Origin: Idiomarinaceae bacterium
GTDB taxonomy: Bacteria; Pseudomonadota; Gammaproteobacteria; Enterobacterales; Alteromonadaceae
Assembly (NCBI GenBank): GCA_002685255.1
Contig: NYWU01000041.1
Location: 1-64,000 of the forward strand
Direction of reading: 5' to 3'
DNA: 64,000 nucleotides
A model generated the notes under the pieces. The model had not been told where the DNA came from. It ran no database searches and worked only from the letters and a program-made list of their open reading frames with translations. The position numbers and the translations under genes were made by a program. This document shows, piece by piece, positions 16,937-26,948 of this stretch. Positions within the stretch are counted from its first letter, which is position 1, and every line of letters starts with the position of its first letter.

Positions 16937-17444
16937 ACTGATGGCGTTGACTGTGAGTAGTGTATTGCTGTTGGCGGCCTGCAGTGCTGCGCCTTCGGCG
17001 GATGTTAACTATTATCGGTTACCGCATTTAAATCAACCGTCCACAGGGTATTGCGACGGGCAAGCGCGGCAGATCGCGATTGACGCTGGTATTGGACGCG
17101 ATGGCGTGATGGTGCAAGAAACTGAGCTGCTGATGGTCGAAGCACGCAACAACCGTTGGGTAGGCGGTTTAGCGTCGCAACTACAAAACAGTCTTCAACG
17201 GCAGCTCACGGATCGCTGCGAGCATAGGCTACAGGTCAGTTTGATGCAGTTTTATGGCAATACTCAAGGCGAAGCCGTTGTCGCAGGCTATTGGCATTTT
17301 AACGATGGTTCAAAAGCCGGATTGAGGGGCGCCTTTGAACAGCGAGTGAGCCTGAATAATGATGGTTATGCTGGTTTAGTTCGCGCACTTGACCGTGCCT
17401 GGTTAAAAAGCTTAAACAATATTGAACAACAGATTAAAAACTAG
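16908..17444 (+). CDS. pqiC: PqiC-type outer-membrane lipoprotein (DUF330/ABC-type auxiliary)
   Basis: The protein has a lipoprotein signal with lipobox LLAAC and about 155 mature residues ending in a helical segment. Its position after pqiAB and its size match PqiC, which binds the end of the PqiB tube at the outer membrane. ATG 16908 lies inside the end of pqiB (29-base overlap) and gives a normal signal peptide, so it is preferred to the upstream ATG 16878. Confidence 0.85.
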   Translation: MIQSLKRKIKLMALTVSSVLLLAACSAAPSADVNYYRLPHLNQPSTGYCDGQARQIAIDAGIGRDGVMVQETELLMVEARNNRWVGGLASQLQNSLQRQLTDRCEHRLQVSLMQFYGNTQGEAVVAGYWHFNDGSKAGLRGAFEQRVSLNNDGYAGLVRALDRAWLKSLNNIEQQIKN

Positions 17445-17536
17445 TTAGAATCGACACATACTGAGTTCGAATGCGGCTGAAGTCTATAGCTACAGTTGCT
17501 ATACTCCTGCAAGACATATCTGACAGGAGTGTATCT

Positions 17537-18034
17537 GTGCACCGAGCATCGATGATTCGTTTGGTTTCTTTATCAATGGCGTTGAGTAGTCTTTTGCTCA
17601 GCGCGTGCAGTCCGTCCACTTCATCTTCAACAGCACAAGACAATCCGATTGCGCAACTCGATTTAAAACAGCTACCCAATGCTGAATGGCGTTTAAGTCG
17701 TGCGGTGATTGAGGTAAGCTTCTGCCGCGACCGGACCAATGAAGCCCTGCTCGCATCAGAGTCTGAGCTCAATGGGTGGCGGTTGACGGGAGACGTGAGT
17801 GCTTTTCCTCCCTATCGCGAGGAAGGGTTAAAAGCGCTTTATGAAGTGGTCGGTGAACAGCCCTTTATTTTATATCAGGTTGATGGTTCGGTAAGCGCAT
17901 CACGCTACCGTCTAGCGATGCCTGCATCAAAATCCCCAGGTGCGGTCGCGGAGCAAGTATTTCCGGCTGTAGCCACCTTGGCAGGATCCGAACGCGTGTG
18001 CTTAAGTGCAGTTGACGAAGGAGCGACGTATTAA
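17537..18034 (+). CDS. Predicted lipoprotein of unknown function
   Basis: I do not recognise a family. The chosen GTG start follows AGGAG by seven bases and gives a protein of 165 residues whose signal ends in the lipobox LLSAC; an ATG at 17552 is also possible. A TATACT box at 17500-17505 could be the -10 element of its own promoter. The mature part is short and mixed in character, with two cysteines (SFCRD and ERVCLS) that could form a disulfide. The stop codon overlaps the start of the BolA gene (TAATG), so the two are made together although one is exported and the other cytosolic. Confidence 0.7.
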   Translation: MHRASMIRLVSLSMALSSLLLSACSPSTSSSTAQDNPIAQLDLKQLPNAEWRLSRAVIEVSFCRDRTNEALLASESELNGWRLTGDVSAFPPYREEGLKALYEVVGEQPFILYQVDGSVSASRYRLAMPASKSPGAVAEQVFPAVATLAGSERVCLSAVDEGATY

Positions 18035-18342
18035 TGAGTCAAATTAAGCCGATGATTGAGGACGCACTGAAAAGTGCATTTCGACCCAAGTTATTAGATG
18101 TTAAAGACGAGAGTTATATGCACGCAGCAGGCGCTGATGCACAGTCACACTTTAAAGTAACCATTGTGAGTGATGAATTTGAAGGTAAGCGGTTAATTCA
18201 ACGTCATCGTTCCGTTAATCGCGTGTTGGCTGAGGTGTTGAGCCAGATTCACGCGTTAGCGCTACACACGTATACAGAACAAGAGTGGCAGGCTCAGGGT
18301 CAAGCGCCTGATTCGCCCAATTGCATGGGAGGTGGCAGTTAG
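18034..18342 (+). CDS. bolA: BolA-family protein
   Basis: The 102-residue protein has the class II KH-like BolA fold: MIEDALKSAF helix, then DESYMHAAG, the SHFKVTIVSDEFEGK strands and a RHRSVNRVLAEVL helix, ending in a flexible tail with one Cys. The conserved His in the HFKV segment and His in RHR are candidate Fe-S ligands when bound to a monothiol glutaredoxin. BolA proteins act in Fe-S trafficking and as stress-linked transcription regulators. It is coupled to the upstream lipoprotein gene by a one-base overlap. Confidence 0.88.
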   Translation: MSQIKPMIEDALKSAFRPKLLDVKDESYMHAAGADAQSHFKVTIVSDEFEGKRLIQRHRSVNRVLAEVLSQIHALALHTYTEQEWQAQGQAPDSPNCMGGGS

Positions 18343-18415
18343 CCCCAAGCAGGTAAGATATGTTGTTGATATTAGAACCCGTACAATGGTGAAAAATTTA
18401 AACTAGGGAATCACT

Positions 18416-19594
18416 ATGATCATTAAACCAAAAATTCGTGGATTTATTTGCACCAACGCACACCCTGTGGGTTGTGCTGAAAATGTTCACCGTCAAGTTG
18501 AGTTTGTTAGGCAACAAGGACCCGTCGCAGATGGCCCCAAAAATGTCTTGGTCGTCGGTTGCTCAACAGGCTACGGGTTGGCGTCACGAATTACTGCGGC
18601 CTTTGGCAGCGGTGCACATACGCTCGGTGTGTGTTTTGAAAAAGAGCCTAGCGAAAAACGCACGGGCACTGCGGGTTGGTACAATACTGCTGCATTTCAC
18701 CAAGAAGCTGAACAAGCGGGTCTGCAATATCACAGTATTAATGGCGATGCGTTTTCTGATGAAATCAAGCAACAAACCATCGACTACATCAAGCAAAATA
18801 TGGGTAAAATTGATCTGGTTGTCTACAGTTTGGCGTCGCCAAAACGTAAAGACCCAGAGTCAGGTGAAGTTTACAGTTCAACACTAAAACCCGTGGGTCA
18901 GGCGTATACCACCAAGACTTATCATACTGACAAAGATGAGGTGCATGATATTTCCCTTGAGCCGGCTAACGACGAGGAAATTGCCAATACCGTGAAAGTC
19001 ATGGGGGGCGAAGATTGGGAGCGTTGGATTAAACAGTTGCACGATGCAGGGGTACTTGCTGAGGGCTGCCAAACGACTGCCTACACTTATATTGGTAAGA
19101 AGCTAACTTGGCCGATTTATGGTCATGCCACCATCGGTCGCGCTAAAGAAGATCTAGACCGCGCAGCAGCGGCGCTTCGTGAGCAGTATAGTGATATTGA
19201 TCTGTCTGCCTATGTGTCCTCGTTAAAAGCGTTAGTGACTCAGGCAAGCTCTGCAATCCCGGTGATGCCGCTCTATATTTCGCTGATTTATCGCGTAATG
19301 AAAGAAGAGGGCACTCACGAGGGCTGTATTGAGCAGATTTACCGTCTGTTTACCGAAGGTCTTTACGAAGAGAACCCGAGCTTAGATGAAGCGGGTCGAC
19401 TGTATATGAATGGTTACGAAACCAACGAAAAAACGCAAGCCAAAGTCGAGGCGTTATGGGATCAGGTGACCCAAGACAATTTCCATGAGCTGGCTGACTA
19501 TGCGGGCTATCACCAAGACTTCCTGCACCTGTTTGGCTTTGGTTTTGACAACGTAGACTACGACGCTGATGTAAATCCCAAAGTAAACTGGTAA
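18416..19594 (+). CDS. fabV: Enoyl-ACP/trans-2-enoyl-CoA reductase FabV
   Basis: The 392-residue NADH-dependent reductase performs the last step of each fatty-acid elongation cycle. It has an enlarged SDR-like Rossmann domain with VVGCSTGYGLASR near residue 45-58 and the FabV active site Tyr235-x8-Lys244 in PIYGHATIGRAK, instead of the Y-x6-K of FabI. FabV enzymes are far less sensitive to triclosan than FabI. No other fatty-acid gene is adjacent; fabB lies 38 kb away. Confidence 0.93.
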   Translation: MIIKPKIRGFICTNAHPVGCAENVHRQVEFVRQQGPVADGPKNVLVVGCSTGYGLASRITAAFGSGAHTLGVCFEKEPSEKRTGTAGWYNTAAFHQEAEQAGLQYHSINGDAFSDEIKQQTIDYIKQNMGKIDLVVYSLASPKRKDPESGEVYSSTLKPVGQAYTTKTYHTDKDEVHDISLEPANDEEIANTVKVMGGEDWERWIKQLHDAGVLAEGCQTTAYTYIGKKLTWPIYGHATIGRAKEDLDRAAAALREQYSDIDLSAYVSSLKALVTQASSAIPVMPLYISLIYRVMKEEGTHEGCIEQIYRLFTEGLYEENPSLDEAGRLYMNGYETNEKTQAKVEALWDQVTQDNFHELADYAGYHQDFLHLFGFGFDNVDYDADVNPKVNW

Positions 19595-19766
19595 GCGGAG
19601 TGTAAAAAGTGTTAAAATCCAGACGATAAGTGTGGATTACGTTTTCTAGTCACTGATATCGGTTTTACTAGAAGTGAGCCCTTATCAGTAACTTATTGAT
19701 TTCTCAGGTTTCCAGTTATTATAGCTGGTTGTGATGAATCTTCCCTAACGAGTAGTGCAAACGCAT
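19595..19766 (+). promoter_or_regulatory. Leader/promoter region of the nqr operon
   Basis: This 172-bp gap must hold the end of the fabV transcript and the nqr promoter. It contains three inverted repeats: AATCCA/TGGATT (19616-19621/19633-19638) with a weak T run, which may end fabV transcription; ACTGATA/TATCAGT (19652-19658/19683-19689); and the near-palindrome CCAGTTATTATAGCTGG (19712-19728, 14 of 17 symmetric). TTGATT at 19696 and TATTAT at 19717 form a possible but short-spaced promoter. No known riboswitch is recognisable. Confidence 0.4.
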
Positions 19767-21107
19767 ATGATTACGATCAAAAAAGGGCTGGATATCCCAA
19801 TTAAGGGTGCTCCCCAGCAGCAACTATCCGACGGTAAGGCCGTGACGACGGTCGCTACCTTGGGTGAAGAGTATGTCGGTATGCGCCCGACCATGCACGT
19901 GAAAGTGGACGATCGTGTAAAAAAAGGTCAGGTGATTTTCGAAGATAAAAAGAATCCAGGCGTGAAATACACTGCCCCGGGTGCAGGTAAGGTGAAAGAC
20001 ATCCTTCGTGGTGCTCGCCGTGTGCTGCAGGCAGTTGTAGTTGAGCTTGATGGCGATGAGCAAGTGACCTTTGAGTCGTTTGACAGCGCTAAGCTTGACG
20101 GCTTGGGTCGCGAAAAAGTGCAAGAGATTCTGGTAGAATCCGGCCAGTGGCCAGCATTAAGAACGCGCCCATTCAGTAAAGCGCCTGCTCTAGACGCTGA
20201 AGCTACCGCAATCTTCATCAACGCAATGGACACCAATCCATTGTCTGGCGATCCGACTGTTTATATTAATGAGCATAAACAAGCATTCATCGATGGTTTG
20301 AAAGTACTTTCTAACCTGACTGAAGGCAAAATGTTTGTGGTCAAAGCTGCCGATGCAGAAGTGGATATCGGCGACACTAACGCACAGTTAGAGTCGTTCA
20401 GTGGTCCACACCCAGCCGGATTGGTGGGTACTCATATGCATTTCTTGAACCCAGTCAGCTTGAAGCGTCCCGCTTGGCATATTGGTTATCAAGACGTGAT
20501 TGCCTACGGTAAGCTGTTTACAACGGGCGAAATTTTCACCGAGCGCTTCGTTGCGTTAGCGGGTGAAGGTGTTAAAGAACCTCGGTTGTTACGTACCCGT
20601 TTAGGTGCTGATATCGTTGAGTTAACAGACGGTGAGCTTGCCGGTGACAACAACCGCGTTATTTCCGGTTCTGTATTGAACGGTCACACAGCAGATGATG
20701 CGCATCGTTGGTTGGGTCGTTTCCACAATCAGGTGAGTGTTATTCCAGAGGGCAATCATAAAGAATTGTTCGGCTGGATCCGCCCTGGTTCAGATTTACA
20801 CTCGGTCACGCGTGCTTATGCGGGCCACTTCAATCCGAAGAAGCTATTCAGCATGACCACTTCATTGAATGGGTCTGCGCGCTCAATGGTACCGATTGGT
20901 AACTACGAACGCGTGATGCCGCTGGATATCGTACCAACGCTATTATTGCGTGACTTATTATCAGGCGATACTGATGAAGGTCAGCAACTTGGCTGCTTGG
21001 AGCTGGATGAGGAAGATCTGGCATTGTGTACCTACGTATGCCCTGGAAAGTATGAATACGGACCAGTGTTGCGAGACTGTCTCACTAAGATTGAGAAAGA
21101 AGGCTAA
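19767..21107 (+). CDS. nqrA: Na+-translocating NADH:quinone reductase subunit A
   Basis: The 446-residue peripheral cytoplasmic subunit of the six-subunit sodium pump, with the typical start [12 protein letters not shown] and the barrel-sandwich fold region around [16 protein letters not shown] 19767 is used because it gives the family's normal N-terminus; a GTG four codons earlier is possible. It is the first gene of nqrABCDEF-apbE-nqrM. Confidence 0.95.
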   Translation: MITIKKGLDIPIKGAPQQQLSDGKAVTTVATLGEEYVGMRPTMHVKVDDRVKKGQVIFEDKKNPGVKYTAPGAGKVKDILRGARRVLQAVVVELDGDEQVTFESFDSAKLDGLGREKVQEILVESGQWPALRTRPFSKAPALDAEATAIFINAMDTNPLSGDPTVYINEHKQAFIDGLKVLSNLTEGKMFVVKAADAEVDIGDTNAQLESFSGPHPAGLVGTHMHFLNPVSLKRPAWHIGYQDVIAYGKLFTTGEIFTERFVALAGEGVKEPRLLRTRLGADIVELTDGELAGDNNRVISGSVLNGHTADDAHRWLGRFHNQVSVIPEGNHKELFGWIRPGSDLHSVTRAYAGHFNPKKLFSMTTSLNGSARSMVPIGNYERVMPLDIVPTLLLRDLLSGDTDEGQQLGCLELDEEDLALCTYVCPGKYEYGPVLRDCLTKIEKEG

Positions 21108-21109
21108 CC

Positions 21110-22312
21110 ATGAGCTTGAAAGATACACTCGAGCGTATTGAGCCGCAATTTGAAAAAGGCGGCAAATACGAGAAGTGGTACGCGCTTTACGAAGCGGTAG
21201 CCACTATTCTTTATACACCAGGTACGGTGACTAAGTCGACGACTCACATTCGTGATCGTATCGACTTAAAACGCATCATGATCTTGGTATGGATGATGAC
21301 ATTCCCAGCGATGTTCTGGGGTATGTATAACGTGGGTAACCAAGCCGCGATGGCGTTGGCTGAAGGTTATCAATTAGGTGACGCATGGCAGGTGGGCTTA
21401 TTCCACTTGTTGGGTGGCGACTTTGGCGGCGATGCTGGCTGGGGCACTAAGATGTGGTACGGCGCGTGCTGGTACCTACCTATCTATGCTGTTACCTTTA
21501 TTGTTGGTGGCTTCTGGGAAGTACTATTTGCTTCTGTGCGTAAGCACGAAGTAAACGAAGGCTTCTTCGTCACCTCGGTACTGTTCTCGTTGATCCTGCC
21601 TGCGACCACGCCACTTTGGCAAGTTGCACTGGGTATCACCTTTGGTGTTGTCATTGGTAAGGAAATCTTCGGCGGTACGGGCCGTAACTTCTTGAACCCT
21701 GCGTTAACAGGTCGTGCATTCTTGTACTTTGCTTATCCAGCAAGTATGTCGGGCGACTCTATCTGGACAGCTGTTGATGGCTTCTCTGGTGCCACTAACC
21801 TAGGTAAAGCTGCGATGGGTCAAATCGACTACAGCAACACCGCTCTTTGGTGGGACGCTTTCTTAGGTAACATCCAAGGTTCAGTGGGCGAAGTCTCAAC
21901 TCTGATGATTTTGATTGGTGGTCTTGCACTGATTTACTTCCGTATCGCCTCTTGGCGCATCGTCTCAGGCGTGTTCCTCGGTATGGTCGTATTCTCAAGC
22001 CTGCTTAACCTGATTGGTAGCGATACCAACCCAATGTTTGCAATGCAGTGGTACTGGCACTTAGTACTGGGTGGTTTTGCCTTTGGTATGATGTTTATGG
22101 CAACCGATCCGGTTTCAGCGTCATTTACGAACAAAGGTAAGTTTGCCTACGGTTTCTTGATTGGTTTCATGACCGTGATGATTCGTGTCGTCAACCCGGC
22201 GTTCCCTGAAGGCATCATGCTGGCAATCTTGTTCTCGAACGTCTTTGCACCATTGTTTGACTACTTCGTAGCACAAGCCAACATTAAACGGAGGTTAGCA
22301 CGTAATGTCTAA
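21110..22312 (+). CDS. nqrB: Na+-NQR subunit B
   Basis: The 400-residue membrane subunit has about ten membrane segments. Thr229 in FSGATN is the residue that carries the FMN bonded through phosphate (Thr236 in Vibrio), attached by ApbE, whose gene lies in the same operon. NqrB also holds riboflavin and forms the main ion-conducting and quinone-site subunit. It starts two bases after nqrA and overlaps nqrC by eight bases. Confidence 0.96.
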   Translation: MSLKDTLERIEPQFEKGGKYEKWYALYEAVATILYTPGTVTKSTTHIRDRIDLKRIMILVWMMTFPAMFWGMYNVGNQAAMALAEGYQLGDAWQVGLFHLLGGDFGGDAGWGTKMWYGACWYLPIYAVTFIVGGFWEVLFASVRKHEVNEGFFVTSVLFSLILPATTPLWQVALGITFGVVIGKEIFGGTGRNFLNPALTGRAFLYFAYPASMSGDSIWTAVDGFSGATNLGKAAMGQIDYSNTALWWDAFLGNIQGSVGEVSTLMILIGGLALIYFRIASWRIVSGVFLGMVVFSSLLNLIGSDTNPMFAMQWYWHLVLGGFAFGMMFMATDPVSASFTNKGKFAYGFLIGFMTVMIRVVNPAFPEGIMLAILFSNVFAPLFDYFVAQANIKRRLARNV

Positions 22313-23081
22313 GAAGAATGAAAGTTTAGGCAAAACGGTCGGTGTAGTGCTGGCGCTGTGTTTGGTTTGTTCTATCGTTGTATCAGGTGCGGCGATTGGT
22401 CTTAAACCAATGCAAGAGCGCAACGCTGCGCTAGCTATGCAGGAAAACATCCTTGATGCAGCCGGTATTCTAGAAAAAGGTATGGATGTGCCAGCTGTTT
22501 ATAAAGAGCGCATTCAACCACTGGTTGTGAGTCTGAAAGACTATCAAGTCATGCAGGATGTTAACCCATCAGACTTTGATAACCGTAAAGCGGCGGGCGA
22601 CCCTGAGCGTAGCACTAAACTACCAAAATCAGATGACCCTGCTGGCTTGGGTACGCGCGAAAATATGACCGAAGTTTACCTTATCAAAGACGGCAACGGT
22701 GGCACTAATGGTGCCGTGTTACATATCCGTGGCCAAGGTCTTTGGGGTACTATGTACGGCTTAATCGCGCTTGAAGACGACTTTAATACAGTTAAAGGCG
22801 TTAAATTTTATGAGCACTCGGAAACACCTGGTCTCGGTGGTGAAATCACCAACCCGGCTTGGGTTAAAACTTGGCAAGGTAAAGAGCTCTATGGCGATGA
22901 CGGTCAAGTCCAATTCGACTTGGTGAAGGGCGGCGCTTCAGGCGAACACGAAGTCGACGCGCTGTCGGGTGCAACGTTAACCAGTAACGGTGTAGACGCA
23001 CTGATTCAATTTTGGATGGGCGACGACGCCTACGGTCCGTTACTCGACAAATTGCGCAAAGGAGAGCTGACCAATGGCTAA
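22305..23081 (+). CDS. nqrC: Na+-NQR subunit C
   Basis: The 258-residue subunit has one N-terminal membrane helix and a periplasmic FMN domain. The second covalently bound FMN is attached at Thr224 in LSGATLTSN, the same S-G-A-T motif as in NqrB and in RnfG. Electrons pass from the NqrDE iron site through this flavin towards NqrB. Confidence 0.96.
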   Translation: MSKKNESLGKTVGVVLALCLVCSIVVSGAAIGLKPMQERNAALAMQENILDAAGILEKGMDVPAVYKERIQPLVVSLKDYQVMQDVNPSDFDNRKAAGDPERSTKLPKSDDPAGLGTRENMTEVYLIKDGNGGTNGAVLHIRGQGLWGTMYGLIALEDDFNTVKGVKFYEHSETPGLGGEITNPAWVKTWQGKELYGDDGQVQFDLVKGGASGEHEVDALSGATLTSNGVDALIQFWMGDDAYGPLLDKLRKGELTNG

Positions 23082-23706
23082 TGCAAAAGAAGTGAAGTCC
23101 GTACTCTTTGGACCGATATTTGCAAACAACCCAATTGCGTTACAGATCTTAGGTATCTGTTCAGCATTGGCGGTCACATCAAAAATGAGCAATACACTGG
23201 TTATGTGTATTGCTTTGACCGCAGTTGTTGCGTTTTCAAACTTTTTTATCTCGATTATCCGAAACCACATCCCTTCGAGCGTACGTATCATCGTTCAGAT
23301 GACCATCATCGCGAGTTTGGTTATCGTGGTTGACCAAGTGCTGCGTGCTTACGCATACGAAATCTCGCGCGAGCTTTCGGTATTTGTTGGCTTGATTATT
23401 ACCAACTGTATCGTTATGGGTCGCGCCGAAGCGTATGCAATGAAAAGCAGTCCAGGCATGTCGTTCTTAGATGGTATCGGCAATGGCTTAGGCTATTCAT
23501 TAGTATTGCTCGTCGTTGGTTTTGTGCGTGAACTATTTGGTTCAGGTAGCCTGTTTGATGTGCAGATCTTACCTTTGGTTTCAGAAGGCGGTTGGTATGA
23601 GCCTGTGGGCTTGTTGTTAATGCCACCGAGCGCGTTCTTTATCATTGGCGGATTTATCTGGGTACTGCGTACCTTCCGCACTGAACAAGTCGAACCTAAG
23701 GAGTAA
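23074..23706 (+). CDS. nqrD: Na+-NQR subunit D
   Basis: The 210-residue membrane protein has six membrane segments and inverted symmetry with NqrE. Cysteines in GICSALA and TNCIVMG, on half-helices in the membrane, match the residues that ligate the iron centre at the NqrD/NqrE interface. It overlaps nqrC by eight bases. Confidence 0.96.
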   Translation: MANAKEVKSVLFGPIFANNPIALQILGICSALAVTSKMSNTLVMCIALTAVVAFSNFFISIIRNHIPSSVRIIVQMTIIASLVIVVDQVLRAYAYEISRELSVFVGLIITNCIVMGRAEAYAMKSSPGMSFLDGIGNGLGYSLVLLVVGFVRELFGSGSLFDVQILPLVSEGGWYEPVGLLLMPPSAFFIIGGFIWVLRTFRTEQVEPKE

Positions 23707-23711
23707 GCACA

Positions 23712-24320
23712 ATGGAACAGTATATTAACCTGTTTATTCGTGCCGTATTCATTGAGAACTTGGCACTGTCATTCTTCTTAGGTATGTGTACCTTTTTGGC
23801 GGTATCTAAGAAAGTTAAAACGGCTTTTGGTCTGGGTGTAGCGGTTATTGTTGTATTGGGTATTTCGGTACCTGCTAACAATCTCATCTATCACAACATT
23901 CTTGCACCTGGCGCGTTGGGCTGGGCAGGATTTCCTGATGCAGACCTAAGCTTCTTGCGTTTCTTGACCTTTATCGGTGTTATTGCAGCGATTGTTCAGA
24001 TTCTTGAAATGGCGTTGGACAAATTTGTGCCTGCACTTTACAACGCGCTCGGTATTTTCTTGCCGCTGATCACGGTGAACTGTGCCATCTTTGGTGGCGT
24101 ATCGTTCATGGTAGAGCGTGATTATAACTTCGGTGAATCGGTTGTTTACGGCATCGGAAGTGGCGTGGGCTGGGCACTTGCAATTGTTGCTTTGGCCGCA
24201 GTGCGTGAGAAACTGAAATACGCCGATGTGCCTGATGGCCTACGTGGTCTCGGTGCAACGTTTATGTCAGTGGGTCTGATTGGTTTGGGCTTTATGTCGT
24301 TTTCCGGCGTATCTCTATAA
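23712..24320 (+). CDS. nqrE: Na+-NQR subunit E
   Basis: The 202-residue membrane protein is the partner of NqrD. Cys in GMCTFLA and in VNCAIFGG complete the four-cysteine iron site inside the membrane. It begins five bases after nqrD. Confidence 0.96.
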   Translation: MEQYINLFIRAVFIENLALSFFLGMCTFLAVSKKVKTAFGLGVAVIVVLGISVPANNLIYHNILAPGALGWAGFPDADLSFLRFLTFIGVIAAIVQILEMALDKFVPALYNALGIFLPLITVNCAIFGGVSFMVERDYNFGESVVYGIGSGVGWALAIVALAAVREKLKYADVPDGLRGLGATFMSVGLIGLGFMSFSGVSL

Positions 24321-24359
24321 CCAGTGTGTTGAATCGATAAAAGTTAAAGGTACGAATCG

Positions 24360-25592
24360 ATGGATATTCAACTGATTTCACTCAGTGTAGCGATGTTCAC
24401 CATCATCGTACTGGTTTTGGTCGCGATCATTATGTTCGCTAAATCAAAATTGGTACCTCAGGGTGATGTGGAAATCCTGATTAACGACGACGAAGACAAA
24501 AAGATCGTGACCCAACCTGGTACTAAACTGTTGGGCGCACTTGCCAATGCGGGCATCTTCGTATCGTCTGCGTGTGGTGGTGGTGGTTCATGCGGCCAGT
24601 GTCGCGTGACCATTAAAGACGGCGGTGGTGATATTCTTCCGACCGAGCTTGATCACATCACGAAAAAAGAAGCGCGTGAAGGCGTGCGTTTGTCTTGCCA
24701 AGTTAACGTTAAGCAAGACATGAAAATTGAATTACCAGAAGAAGTTTTCGGTATTCGTAAATGGGACTGTGTTGTTAAATCGAATGACAACGTGGCAACC
24801 TTTATTAAAGAGTTTGTTGTACAGTTGCCAGAAGGCGAGGAAGTTCCTTTCCGTGCCGGTGGTTATATTCAAATCGAATGCCCGCCGCACCACGTGAAGT
24901 ATAAAGACTTTGATATCGCTCCGGAGTACCGTGGTGATTGGGAACGCTTTGGTTTCTTAGACGTTGAGTCTAAAGTCGACGAAGAAGTGGTACGTGCATA
25001 CTCAATGGCGAACTACCCTGATGAGAAGGGTATCATCATGCTTAATGTGCGTTGTGCAACGCCGCCGCCAAATGACTTGAGCTTGCCAGCAGGTAAGATG
25101 TCATCATACATCTTCAGCCTGAAACCCGGTGATAAAGTGACAATTTCAGGTCCATTTGGTGAGTTCTTCGCGAAAGAAACCGAAGCGGAAATGGTCTTCG
25201 TAGGTGGTGGTGCAGGCATGGCGCCAATGCGCTCGCACATCTTTGACCAACTCCGTCGCTTGAACACCGATCGTAAGATCTCGTTCTGGTACGGTGCGCG
25301 TTCGAAACGTGAGATGTTCTACACCGAAGACTTTGACATGCTGCAAGAAGAAAATGATAACTTCGATTGGCACGTCGCATTGTCTGATCCGCAGCCTGAG
25401 GACGATTGGGATGGCGATACTGGCTTCATCCACAACGTGCTTTATGAGCGCTATCTGAAAGACCATGATGCGCCTGAAGACTGTGAATTCTACATGTGTG
25501 GTCCGCCAGTCATGAACGCTGCGGTCATCAATATGCTCAAAGAGCTGGGCGTAGAAGATGAAAACATTATGTTGGATGATTTCGGTGGCTAA
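24360..25592 (+). CDS. nqrF: Na+-NQR subunit F (NADH-oxidising)
   Basis: The 410-residue entry point for electrons has an N-terminal membrane helix (about 5-27), a [2Fe-2S] ferredoxin domain with C72, C78, C81 and C113, an FAD domain (RAYSMANYP) and an NADH domain ([11 protein letters not shown] and the C-terminal CGPPVMN). It oxidises NADH in the cytoplasm and passes electrons from FAD to the cluster, then across the membrane to NqrDE. Confidence 0.97.
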   Translation: MDIQLISLSVAMFTIIVLVLVAIIMFAKSKLVPQGDVEILINDDEDKKIVTQPGTKLLGALANAGIFVSSACGGGGSCGQCRVTIKDGGGDILPTELDHITKKEAREGVRLSCQVNVKQDMKIELPEEVFGIRKWDCVVKSNDNVATFIKEFVVQLPEGEEVPFRAGGYIQIECPPHHVKYKDFDIAPEYRGDWERFGFLDVESKVDEEVVRAYSMANYPDEKGIIMLNVRCATPPPNDLSLPAGKMSSYIFSLKPGDKVTISGPFGEFFAKETEAEMVFVGGGAGMAPMRSHIFDQLRRLNTDRKISFWYGARSKREMFYTEDFDMLQEENDNFDWHVALSDPQPEDDWDGDTGFIHNVLYERYLKDHDAPEDCEFYMCGPPVMNAAVINMLKELGVEDENIMLDDFGG

Positions 25593-25595
25593 TTA

Positions 25596-26636
25596 ATGAA
25601 CGTTTCTACAGTGAAACATGCATTAGCAAGCAAACTGTGGCTAGCCCTTTTGGGGCTAGCCTTTTTGGTTTCTTGCTCTGATGCGCCGCGTGTTATTAAA
25701 ATGCAGGGCGCGACCATGGGAACCAGCTATCACATTACTGTGTTTAGTAAGGATCCTCGCTACGGCAAACAAGAGATTCAGCGTCGTGTGGACACGGTGT
25801 TGCAGCAGGTCAATGCACAAATGTCGACCTACGACCCAGAGTCTGAGTTATCGAAGTTTAACCAACACTACTCTACCGAGCCTGTAGTTATCTCGCGCGC
25901 GCTGGAACGCGTGGTGTCACGCGCGATTGAAATTGCTAACGAAACAGATGGCGTGCTGGATGTGACCGTTGGGCCGCTCGTTAATTTGTGGGGGTTCGGT
26001 CCGCAAAATCGACCGGAAGAGATTCCAACGGCTGAGCAACTCGATGAAATTGAAGCTTATGTGGGTTACCAAAAGTTAGCCATCAATAACCATCAATTAA
26101 GTAAGTCGCATCCTAAGGTTTATGTTGACTTATCGACCATCGCAAAAGGTTATGGTGTCGATCGGGTGGCGAGTTTATTAGACGATCTTGGTATTAACCA
26201 GTATCTCGTTGAAATTGGTGGTGAAATTGTAGCCTCGGGTGGTAAGCCTGATAATGAACCATGGCGCCTCGCTATAGAAAAGCCCGTTTCTACGGAACGA
26301 GCTGTGCAAGAAGTTGTCTCATTTAAAGAGGGCGCGTTAGCCACCTCTGGTGACTATCGAAACTTTTATGTTGAGGAAGGTCGTCGATTTTCTCATATTA
26401 TTGACCCAAGAACCGGCGAGCCTATTCAACATAAACTCGTGTCTGTAAGCGTTTATGCTAATGACTGTATGTCAGCAGACGCCTATGCAACAGCATTGAT
26501 GGTGATGGGGCCTGAACGCGCTAAAGCGTTTGCTCAGCAACATAAGCTGGCGGTGATGCTCGTGTTTAAGACCGATGACGGTTTTCAGGAGTTTGTCAGT
26601 CCACAGTTTGAACCCTTGCTGCAAGCGAAGAGTTAA
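25596..26636 (+). CDS. apbE: FAD:protein FMN transferase
   Basis: The 346-residue lipoprotein (lipobox at LVSC, Cys27) attaches FMN from FAD to the SGAT threonines of NqrB and NqrC in the periplasm. Family features present are MGTSYHITV near the start, SELSKFN, DLSTIAKGYGVD, and the C-terminal HIIDPRTGEP with the Mg2+-binding Asp/Thr region (SADAYATAL). It starts three bases after nqrF, consistent with co-expression with its targets. Confidence 0.95.
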   Translation: MNVSTVKHALASKLWLALLGLAFLVSCSDAPRVIKMQGATMGTSYHITVFSKDPRYGKQEIQRRVDTVLQQVNAQMSTYDPESELSKFNQHYSTEPVVISRALERVVSRAIEIANETDGVLDVTVGPLVNLWGFGPQNRPEEIPTAEQLDEIEAYVGYQKLAINNHQLSKSHPKVYVDLSTIAKGYGVDRVASLLDDLGINQYLVEIGGEIVASGGKPDNEPWRLAIEKPVSTERAVQEVVSFKEGALATSGDYRNFYVEEGRRFSHIIDPRTGEPIQHKLVSVSVYANDCMSADAYATALMVMGPERAKAFAQQHKLAVMLVFKTDDGFQEFVSPQFEPLLQAKS

Positions 26637-26655
26637 GGACTGAGAAGGAGTACTC

Positions 26656-26868
26656 ATGCAAACATTTTTACTGGTATTTGCTCTTTTTGTAGTCGTCGTT
26701 TTAGCGATGGCTGTGGGCTATATCATGCAGAAAAAATCTATTTCAGGCAGTTGCGGCGGTATCGGTGCATTAGGCATGGAGAAAGCATGCGACTGTGACG
26801 AACCGTGCGATAAACGAAAAGATCGTATGCGCAAAGAGGCACAATGGAAAGAGAACGAAATTCGTTGA
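26656..26868 (+). CDS. nqrM: Na+-NQR maturation protein NqrM (DUF539)
   Basis: The 70-residue protein has one N-terminal membrane helix (about 3-23) and four cysteines, C33, C45, C47 and C51, in the arrangement known for NqrM. In Vibrio harveyi NqrM is required to assemble active Na+-NQR, apparently by delivering iron for the NqrD/NqrE site. GAAGGAG precedes the start, 19 bases after apbE. Confidence 0.93.
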   Translation: MQTFLLVFALFVVVVLAMAVGYIMQKKSISGSCGGIGALGMEKACDCDEPCDKRKDRMRKEAQWKENEIR

Positions 26869-26904
26869 CCCTCAACAGTTATATCGTTATAACATTAAGT
26901 GATT

Positions 26905-26932
26905 AGGGGCGCGTAAAGCGCCTCTGTTGTTT
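26905..26932 (+). terminator. Probable terminator after nqrM
   Basis: Stem AGGGGCGC (26905-26912) pairs with GCGCCTCT (26918-26925), with one G-U pair, followed by GTTGTTT. The T tract is imperfect and the ribosome site of the next gene follows, so read-through into the fusion gene is possible. Confidence 0.5.
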
Positions 26933-26948
26933 CGAAGGAGGGCCTCAC

